In this document: positions 1 through 4,536 of the stretch, one piece after another
How the letters are laid out: every line of letters starts with the position of its first letter
Numbering within the stretch: the first letter of the stretch is position 1
From: Spirochaetae bacterium HGW-Spirochaetae-7
Lineage (GTDB): Bacteria > Spirochaetota > Spirochaetia > Treponematales > UBA12059
Length of the DNA: 12,274 nucleotides
Direction of reading: 5' to 3'
Assembly (NCBI GenBank): GCA_002839245.1
Contig: PGXR01000079.1
Span: 1-12,274 of the forward strand
The notes under the pieces: model-generated
The model's database searches: none
Seen by the model: only the letters and a program-made list of their open reading frames with translations
What the model was told of the DNA's origin: nothing
Program-made: the position numbers and the translations under genes

Positions 1-152
1 GCTTCGGCAGGGCTCAGCCCAAGAAGCGTGGCTGGGTCTTCTGGAAGAGCGATGGCAGGGCCCGGCGCCGGTTGTACGGCGCCTGCCTGGGCGAACGTGC
101 CGCAGGCCGCTATCATGAGAAGTGCGAGGGCCAGTGGCGCGATTCTTTTCAT
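1..152 (-). CDS. Exported protein or lipoprotein, N-terminal fragment (cut by window start)
   Basis: The reverse strand reads open from an ATG at 152-150 to the window edge, giving 50 codons without a stop. The translation begins MKRIAPLALALLMIAACGTF, a basic n-region followed by a hydrophobic core. Two processing routes are possible: signal peptidase I cleavage after A-Q-A (residue 23), or lipidation at Cys17 in I-A-A-C, which fits the relaxed lipobox used by spirochaetes. After this comes a Pro/Ala-rich stretch and an E-D-P-A-T-L-L-G-L-S-P-A-E segment. Too little is visible to name a family. No Shine-Dalgarno precedes the ATG, but a promoter-like pair sits directly upstream. The gene diverges from the RNA-binding protein at 258. 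The signal-peptide reading is seen in the sequence; the gene call on a 50-codon fragment is an inference. Confidence 0.7.
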   Translation of the reverse strand, partial: MKRIAPLALALLMIAACGTFAQAGAVQPAPGPAIALPEDPATLLGLSPAE

Positions 153-159
153 CGATGCT

Positions 160-189
160 ACTGTACCGGAGCCGAGGGCCATCCTGCAA
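160..189 (-). promoter_or_regulatory. Candidate promoter for the left-edge exported protein
   Basis: On the minus strand a TTGCAG hexamer (189-184) is followed after 18 nt by TACAGT (165-160), which keeps T, A, A and T of the TATAAT consensus. Only 7 nt separate the -10-like hexamer from the ATG at 152, so transcription would begin at or next to the start codon. The -35-like hexamer overlaps the left arm of the inverted repeat at 187-212. The match is moderate and is called mainly because the downstream gene has no ribosome binding site. Confidence 0.4.
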
Positions 190-212
190 GCCTGGTTTGC
201 CCGGCAGGCTTG
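187..212. repeat. 8-bp perfect inverted repeat in the divergent intergenic region
   Basis: CAAGCCTG at 187-194 and CAGGCTTG at 205-212 are perfect inverted copies separated by 10 nt. The pair lies between two divergent genes and overlaps the candidate -35 hexamer of the left-edge gene. It could be an operator, or a hairpin in the 5' leader of the gene starting at 258. Nothing in the sequence decides between these, and chance is possible in GC-rich DNA. Confidence 0.35.
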
Positions 213-245
213 AGGAAGCGGGGGCTTTCGATTATGGTTGAGGCC

Positions 246-251
246 AAGGAG
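246..251 (+). promoter_or_regulatory. Ribosome binding site deciding the GTG start at 258
   Basis: AAGGAG at 246-251 lies 6 nt before the GTG at 258. It falls inside the reading frame of an in-frame ATG at 234, which has no similarly well-spaced Shine-Dalgarno. This favours the GTG as the true start. Confidence 0.75.
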
Positions 252-257
252 ACACAC

Positions 258-1268
258 GTGCCATCCCATTCGATACTCCCAGATGCCCGTCGCGCCGCCA
301 TCGAGGCCGCGTTCGACGAAGCGCTTGCTGAAGTCCGTGCCGCGGGCGATGTCGCTCTGCTCCAGGAATGCCGCGCCATATTCCGCAGGCGGGTACCTCT
401 TCATCTCAGGGCCTACGTCGCCGCAGTGCTCGCGCTCAGAAGCTCGGGCCGGCAGCCGGACCATCGCCGCCAGGGCCCCGAGGTTTCCCGAAAACCACGG
501 GACGATCGCGCCTCCCGCGACGGCGAGAAACGCAAGGACGGCCGCCCGGGCAAGGCTGTGCCTGCCCAGGGTGCCGAAACCACCAGGAAGCCGGAAAGAA
601 ATCGTCCTGCGGGACGCGGCGTGTCCACAGGACGCGACGTGTCCACAGGTCGTGAAGAGCCTGCAGGACACGACGTGTCTGTAGGACACGACGAGCCCAG
701 GGAGAACCGTTACCGCGGCGAAGGCGTCACTCTGTTCGTCAGCGCCGGCAGGAGGCAGCGGTTCTACTCGCGCATAGCCGTGAAGATCCTGCTCGAGGTA
801 CCCGGCGTGTCGGGTGAAACGATCGGCGACATCCGGACGATGGACAATTACAGCTTCATCGTCGTCGACCCGGCCATCGAGGACTCCGTCATTTCGGCCT
901 TGCATGGCTATGATTTCAAGGGGCGCATCCTTGCGGTCAACCGCGCCAGGAAGAAGGGCGAAAACGCTCTGGTAGAGGAAGAGCCATCGCCACGCGCCCG
1001 GGACGACTACGGCTTGCCCGAGGCTGACCTCGTGACGTCGTCCGGTACCGACGAGTACGTCGATGATACGCGTCTCGTCGACGACGGGCATGACGACGCT
1101 GCCGACGATGGACTCGGCGACGATTTCGGCCGGCCCGAGGGTCTTGGCCATTACGCCGACGACGCGGTCGCCAATGACGGCAGCGAGGACGATGGCGACG
1201 GTGGCAGCGACGACGAAGGCAGCGACGACGAGCCTGATGAAGCCGACGAGCCTACAGGAAACGCCTGA
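258..1268 (+). CDS. Orphan DbpA-type RNA-binding domain protein
   Basis: A protein of 336 residues from the GTG at 258; an in-frame ATG at 234 would add 8. Residues 1-62 are predicted helical. Residues 63-150 form a basic, Arg/Pro-rich linker containing 6-residue repeats of the type G-R-D-V-S-T (residues 119-145). Residues 155-232 resemble the DbpA RNA-binding domain (PF03880): VTLFVSAGRRQ, then I-G-D-I-R-T-M-D-N-Y-S-F-I-V-V and F-K-G-R-I-L-A-V-N-R-A-R. Residues 237-336 are very acidic (many D-D and S-D-D-E runs) and probably disordered. In DEAD-box helicases such as DbpA this domain binds 23S rRNA; here no helicase core is present in the gene or its neighbours. Stand-alone versions occur in spirochaetes, so an RNA chaperone or ribosome-associated role is plausible but inferred. 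The 3' end overlaps the convergent membrane-protein gene by 17 bp. Confidence 0.85.
   Translation: MPSHSILPDARRAAIEAAFDEALAEVRAAGDVALLQECRAIFRRRVPLHLRAYVAAVLALRSSGRQPDHRRQGPEVSRKPRDDRASRDGEKRKDGRPGKAVPAQGAETTRKPERNRPAGRGVSTGRDVSTGREEPAGHDVSVGHDEPRENRYRGEGVTLFVSAGRRQRFYSRIAVKILLEVPGVSGETIGDIRTMDNYSFIVVDPAIEDSVISALHGYDFKGRILAVNRARKKGENALVEEEPSPRARDDYGLPEADLVTSSGTDEYVDDTRLVDDGHDDAADDGLGDDFGRPEGLGHYADDAVANDGSEDDGDGGSDDEGSDDEPDEADEPTGNA
612..695 (+). repeat. Tandem 18-bp coding repeat (about 4.7 units)
   Basis: Units begin at 612, 630, 648, 666 and 684 with the pattern GGACRCGACGTGTCYRYA; the third unit is the most divergent and the last is partial. Each 18-bp unit encodes six residues (G-R-G-V-S-T, G-R-D-V-S-T, G-R-E-E-P-A, G-H-D-V-S-V, G-H-D-E-P), so copy-number change would keep the frame. 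The array lies in the linker just before the RNA-binding domain. Confidence 0.85.
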
Positions 1269-2136
1269 GCAGGAAAACCGTCAGCCATGCGTTGACGGCA
1301 AAGGAAACCACGAAGGCGGCGGCGCTGGCCGCCGTCGCCTTCGAAGCCATGGCGCGTAACGCGCGAGCCTTCCGGCTCCATCCATCGTCCAGGACTTCCA
1401 TGTCCCTAAGGGACCTGAGGCGGAGGGCCCGCTTCCAGAGCCACCGGTACAGGAAGAAGCCGACGACTCCCGGGGGTAGCAGCGGCAGTATCGGCGAGAA
1501 GGCCGCGCATAGCGTCAACGCGGTGACGAGCGACGGCATTCCGCCAAGCCGCGAAAGCGACAGGATGCCGCTCATCGCGGCGACTCCCAGCGCCAACGAA
1601 ACCTGGGTGACCGGGTTCCAGTATTCGTTGCCATGGCGACCGTGCTTCACAGCGCGGCGGATGAGGTCTTCGTCGTCGCCATCGTGCAGGATCACCAACG
1701 GCGAATCCTTGCCCGACGGGCCGAAGACCGTGCGTCCGCCCGTGAAGCTCGCCGATCCGGCCACGAAGGCCCTGGTTCCGGCCCCGACCGACGGCAGGGC
1801 TCTCCATCGGAGGCGTTCCACCCTGCAGTCATCCTGCCCGCCGGTCAGAACGTACACCCAGGCATCGTGGAGGTCGACGATGCAGGCCATGTGGCCCGCT
1901 ATCCACAGTTCGTGCTGCCCGCCAATAGCATCGACCTCGCCCTGCGCCCGGAACCTTCCGAGGGCGGTGCATGGCGAGCCGAGTACCGCGGGGCTCAGTT
2001 CGGGAAGCGCTGCCGAGCGGATGACCGAGCGCCTGAACTGGCGCCATTGCTCACGCACGACGAAGGCGCCGATGACGGGGAAAATGGCGTAGAACAACGC
2101 GGCCACCGCAGCGGCAAGGTAGACGGTCAGGAACAA
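1252..2136 (-). CDS. Membrane protein of unknown function
   Basis: A 294-residue protein from a TTG start at 2136. The start is fixed because an in-frame TGA lies six codons upstream and GGAG sits 9 nt before the TTG. Predicted membrane segments are residues 3-27, 176-196, 201-232 (possibly one long or two short helices) and 267-290. A soluble, Gly/Trp-containing region of about 145 residues (30-175) lies between the first and second. The last residues, F-L-L-R-R-F-L, leave a basic C-terminus. I do not recognise the family. It shares a 17-bp tail-to-tail overlap with the RNA-binding protein and is divergent from the MBL hydrolase, so it appears to be a single-gene unit. The coding call rests on full-length openness, a clear hydrophobic pattern and fit with its neighbours; function is unknown. 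Confidence 0.8.
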   Translation of the reverse strand: MFLTVYLAAAVAALFYAIFPVIGAFVVREQWRQFRRSVIRSAALPELSPAVLGSPCTALGRFRAQGEVDAIGGQHELWIAGHMACIVDLHDAWVYVLTGGQDDCRVERLRWRALPSVGAGTRAFVAGSASFTGGRTVFGPSGKDSPLVILHDGDDEDLIRRAVKHGRHGNEYWNPVTQVSLALGVAAMSGILSLSRLGGMPSLVTALTLCAAFSPILPLLPPGVVGFFLYRWLWKRALRLRSLRDMEVLDDGWSRKARALRAMASKATAASAAAFVVSFAVNAWLTVFLLRRFL

Positions 2137-2151
2137 TCCGGGTATCTCCGC

Positions 2152-2180
2152 TTGTCATCGAGTCTCCCGGCCGGTAGTAT
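2152..2180 (+). promoter_or_regulatory. Promoter of the MBL-fold hydrolase gene, possibly giving a leaderless mRNA
   Basis: TTGTCA at 2152-2157 matches five of six consensus -35 bases. After exactly 17 nt comes TAGTAT at 2175-2180, which keeps T, A, A and T of TATAAT. The expected start site falls at 2187-2189, and the ATG begins at 2189. The gene has no Shine-Dalgarno, which supports this reading. A CCCGGC/GCCGGG inverted pair (2166-2171, 2182-2187) brackets the -10 hexamer. Confidence 0.6.
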
Positions 2181-2188
2181 TGCCGGGC

Positions 2189-2854
2189 ATGATACGAACA
2201 CTGAGTGTAGGTCCCATACAGGAAAACGTCTATATTGTCGAAGCCGAAGGGCAAGCCCTGCTCGTCGTGGATCCCGGCGCGGAAGCCGAGCGGCTGATCG
2301 AAGAGATCCTGGCGTCCGCGGAGCGCAGCCACGCGCCGATGGTTCTCGTGGCGATGACTCACGGCCACCTGGACCATGTCGCGGCGCTGGCCGGCGTGCT
2401 TGCCGGGCTTGCTGCCCGGGGCCTCGTTGCCCGCACCTTCGCGCCGGAAGGCGACCGGGACTACTTCGGAGACCGTGCCAAGGCGACGAACGAGCGCATA
2501 TTCAAGGGCATCCGGGCCATGGCATTCTTCGATCAGTACTGGACGCCGGTACCCGAAGCGGACGAGTACTTCGGGCACGGCTTCATCCTGCCCGGCACCG
2601 ATGCCGTCGTCCTCCATACACCCGGCCATACGCCGGGCTCGTCATGCTTCCTGGTCGAGGGCGGTTCGTCCCTCTTGACCGGCGACACGCTGTTCCGCGA
2701 CGGCAGGGGCCGTACCGACGGTTTTGACGGCGACGAAGGCGCATTGCTCCATTCCATACAGGAGCGCCTCTGCGTGCTACCTGACCATGTCCAGCTCTGG
2801 CCCGGCCATGGCGCGCAGACGACAATCGGCCGCGAGAAGCGGCTTTACTACTGA
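2189..2854 (+). CDS. MBL-fold metallo-hydrolase (glyoxalase II-like)
   Basis: A 221-residue protein of the metallo-beta-lactamase superfamily, close in pattern to the glyoxalase II-like hydrolases. Metal ligands are visible in order: THGHLDH (H58, H60, D62, H63), PGHTPGS (H146), L-T-G-D (D166) and P-G-H-G (H207), so the two-metal site is complete. The N-terminus MIRTLSVGPIQENVYIVE matches the usual start of the family, which is why I chose the ATG at 2189 over an in-frame TTG at 2180. The insertion at residues 85-128 (G-D-R-D-Y-F to E-A-D-E-Y-F) is commonly seen between the HxHxDH motif and the next ligand. No Shine-Dalgarno is present, but a promoter ends 8 nt upstream. Substrate cannot be told from sequence; a thioester hydrolase is the default expectation. 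The TGA stop lies inside the palindrome that follows. Confidence 0.9.
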   Translation: MIRTLSVGPIQENVYIVEAEGQALLVVDPGAEAERLIEEILASAERSHAPMVLVAMTHGHLDHVAALAGVLAGLAARGLVARTFAPEGDRDYFGDRAKATNERIFKGIRAMAFFDQYWTPVPEADEYFGHGFILPGTDAVVLHTPGHTPGSSCFLVEGGSSLLTGDTLFRDGRGRTDGFDGDEGALLHSIQERLCVLPDHVQLWPGHGAQTTIGREKRLYY

Positions 2855-2893
2855 GGCTTTTTCAAGATGCGCGCGTATTTTGAAAAAGCCTCA
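2852..2893. repeat. Long AT-rich palindrome (hairpin) between MBL and apbE genes
   Basis: TGAGGCTTTTTCAA (2852-2865) and TTGAAAAAGCCTCA (2880-2893) form 14 perfect base pairs. Allowing G-U pairs, the stem continues inward to 2870/2875 and leaves a GCGC loop. The first three bases are the stop codon of the MBL gene. It is much richer in AT than its surroundings. It resembles a terminator stem, but neither strand has a T-run after it, so a canonical intrinsic terminator is not supported. A dispersed palindromic repeat, an mRNA stabiliser or a partial attenuator for apbE are alternatives. Confidence 0.75.
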
Positions 2894-2914
2894 AAAACCT
2901 TGCGCAGAAAGACC

Positions 2915-2919
2915 GGAGG
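2915..2919 (+). promoter_or_regulatory. Ribosome binding site of apbE
   Basis: GGAGG at 2915-2919 is 7 nt before the ATG at 2927. It rejects the longer in-frame reading from an ATG at 2867, which would lie inside the hairpin loop region and lacks a binding site. Confidence 0.8.
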
Positions 2920-2926
2920 TCCGTGG

Positions 2927-3994
2927 ATGGATTTCATCCAATTGTATTCCGATGGATTCATCCGCCGTCGAAAACCGCGGTGGATGGTAGCTATGTTCGC
3001 GGCGGCCATCCTCGGGTCGTCATGCTCCGGCGGACCGATGGATCGCACCGAACTCGTGCTCGGAACGGTATGCTCCATCAGGATACTGGACGGAGGCTCG
3101 ACGAAGGCCCTCGATGCCGCGTTCGCCAGGCTCCGCGAGATAGAGGCGACGATGAGCGCCAACGCGACGGGCACCGTCGTCGCGGCGGTCAACGCCGCCG
3201 CTGGTCGCTCGCCGGTTTCCGCGCCGGCCGACGTCCGGCACGTTACGGCCAAGGCTCTCGGGTACGCGGCCGTGTCGCGCGGCGCCTTCGACCCGACCAT
3301 AGGGCCCATCGTCAAGCTGTGGAACATCGGGCTGGACGGGGAACGCATACCTTCGCGGGCCGAGATCACGGCGGCCCTCCCGCTCGTCGATTTCCGGCAG
3401 GTACGGATCGACGACGCGGCCGGAACCATTTTCCTGCCACGGGCCGGCATGCTCCTCGACCTGGGCGCCATCGCCAAGGGCTATGCCGCAGACGAAGTGG
3501 GGCGCATCCTCCTGGAGAAGCGGGTGAAGGCGGCCGTCATCGACCTGGGCGGCAACGTCAAGGTGGTCGGCCGCAAGCCCGACGGCGCGAAGTGGCGCAT
3601 CGGCATACAGAATCCCTTCGACGAGAGGGGCGCCCACATCGGGGTGGCGACCCTCGGCGGCGGGGCCACGGTCGTCACGAGCGGCGTCTACGAGCGCTTC
3701 TTCATCGGCGTGGACGGAACCCGCTACCACCACATCCTCGATACCAGGTCAGGCTACCCGGTCCGCAACGGCCTCGTGTCGGTGACGGTCATCAGTTCGT
3801 CTTCGGTCGACGCCGACGGCTTGTCGACGACCCTGTTCGCGCTTGGGCTCAAGGATGGCATGGCGCTCGCCGAGTCGCTCGGCCACGTCGAGGCGGTCTT
3901 CATCGACGAGGCGAAAAAGGTCTACATGAGTTCAGGCGCGGCCGCGGTCTTTGCTCTGACCGACGCCGCGTTCACGGCCGCGCCGTTGCCGTAG
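2927..3994 (+). CDS. apbE: FAD:protein FMN transferase (ApbE/Ftp-like lipoprotein)
   Basis: A 355-residue member of the ApbE family. These enzymes split FAD and attach FMN to Thr or Ser of exported proteins such as Rnf and Nqr subunits; treponemal Ftp (TP0796) also shows FAD pyrophosphatase activity. After a basic N-terminus (R-R-R-K-P-R-W) a hydrophobic segment ends in L-G-S-S-C, so Cys33 is the likely lipidated residue and the enzyme acts outside the inner membrane. Family motifs in order: FDPTIGPIVKLW (121-132), DLGAIAKGYAAD (178-189), I-D-L-G-G-N (205-210), TSGVYERF (251-258), HHILDTRSGYP (268-278) and DADGLSTTLFALG (295-307), the last carrying the metal-binding acidic residues. All look intact, so an active enzyme is expected. 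It may be co-transcribed with the MBL gene 72 nt upstream, across the palindrome. No obvious flavinylation target is encoded nearby. Confidence 0.95.
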   Translation: MDFIQLYSDGFIRRRKPRWMVAMFAAAILGSSCSGGPMDRTELVLGTVCSIRILDGGSTKALDAAFARLREIEATMSANATGTVVAAVNAAAGRSPVSAPADVRHVTAKALGYAAVSRGAFDPTIGPIVKLWNIGLDGERIPSRAEITAALPLVDFRQVRIDDAAGTIFLPRAGMLLDLGAIAKGYAADEVGRILLEKRVKAAVIDLGGNVKVVGRKPDGAKWRIGIQNPFDERGAHIGVATLGGGATVVTSGVYERFFIGVDGTRYHHILDTRSGYPVRNGLVSVTVISSSSVDADGLSTTLFALGLKDGMALAESLGHVEAVFIDEAKKVYMSSGAAAVFALTDAAFTAAPLP

Positions 3995-4030
3995 GAGGCA
4001 ACGAGTTGCCATAGGAGGCAACGAGTTGCC
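3986..4030. repeat. Tandem 20-bp repeat at a convergent gene junction
   Basis: Two 20-bp units, at 3986-4005 and 4006-4025, differ at one base and are followed by the first five bases of a third. The first unit contains the end of apbE (TTG CCG TAG), so the array is a duplication of the 3' end of that gene. Each unit contains GGCAA-CGAG-TTGCC, a small hairpin, and also an AGGAGG seven bases before a TTG. It lies between convergent genes (3994 and 4039). It could help stop transcription, but no T-run follows. Confidence 0.85.
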
Positions 4031-4038
4031 GCAGCCGT

Positions 4039-4536
4039 TTACGGGCGACCGGCCTTCGGGGACAGCCCCTGTTCGCGGATGACTTTGGCGGCCGATTCGA
4101 CCGCGTCGACTATCTGCTGGTAGCCGGTGCAGCGGCAGAGGTTGCCCTTCATCGCCTTGCGTATCGTCTCCCTGGCCGGCTCCGGGTCCCGCAGGATGAG
4201 GGCGTAGGCGTTCATGATCATGCCCGGCGTACAGAAGCCGCACTGGATGGCGCCCGAGTCTATGAACGCCTTCTGCAGGGGATGCAGGCTCCCGTCCGGC
4301 GCTTCCATTCCCTCGATGGTCACCACCCGGGCGCCGATGGCCTTGCGCACCGTCATCCGGCACGAGCGTATCGCCTTGTCGTCGACTACGACGGTACAAG
4401 TTCCGCAAAGGCCCTTTTCGCAACCGTTCTTGGTTCCCGTCATGAAGCGCTTCTCGCGCAGGTATTCGAGGAGCGACAGCTCGAGCTCGTCGTCGCGCAG
4501 CTCGTGCGACGTTCCGTTGATAGTGATAGTGTTCAC
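4039..4536 (-). CDS. Molybdenum hydroxylase small subunit, two [2Fe-2S] clusters
   Basis: A 165-residue iron-sulphur subunit of the xanthine dehydrogenase/CO dehydrogenase (CoxS) family. It passes electrons from the molybdenum site to an acceptor. The plant-ferredoxin-type cluster uses C39, C44, C47 and C59 (N-G-C-E-K-G-L-C-G-T-C). The second, helical domain uses C99 and C102 (Q-C-G-F-C-T-P-G-M) and C134 and C136 (N-L-C-R-C-T-G-Y). All eight cysteines are present and the length is typical. The start is GTG at 4536: a GGAGGA lies 6 nt upstream, and the GTGA overlaps the stop of the large-subunit gene by 4 nt, a translational-coupling arrangement. It is the last gene of the minus-strand operon; the only partner visible is the large subunit upstream. 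Confidence 0.96.
   Translation of the reverse strand: MNTITINGTSHELRDDELELSLLEYLREKRFMTGTKNGCEKGLCGTCTVVVDDKAIRSCRMTVRKAIGARVVTIEGMEAPDGSLHPLQKAFIDSGAIQCGFCTPGMIMNAYALILRDPEPARETIRKAMKGNLCRCTGYQQIVDAVESAAKVIREQGLSPKAGRP

Noticed and set aside
612..695. Possible CRISPR-like repeat array
   Set aside because: Units are contiguous without spacers, are 18 bp long, and encode in-frame hexapeptides inside a gene.
1633..2727. Plus-strand open frame of 364 codons spanning the membrane-protein and MBL genes
   Set aside because: It lies in another frame across two better-supported genes, and the second half is a frame-shadow of the MBL hydrolase with an Arg-rich composition.
2852..2893. Canonical intrinsic terminator
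   Set aside because: The stem is strong, but no T-run follows it on either strand, so it is listed as a palindromic repeat rather than a terminator.
2867..3994. Longer form of ApbE from the ATG at 2867
   Set aside because: The ATG is inside the palindrome and lacks a binding site; GGAGG points to the ATG at 2927, which gives a normal lipoprotein signal.
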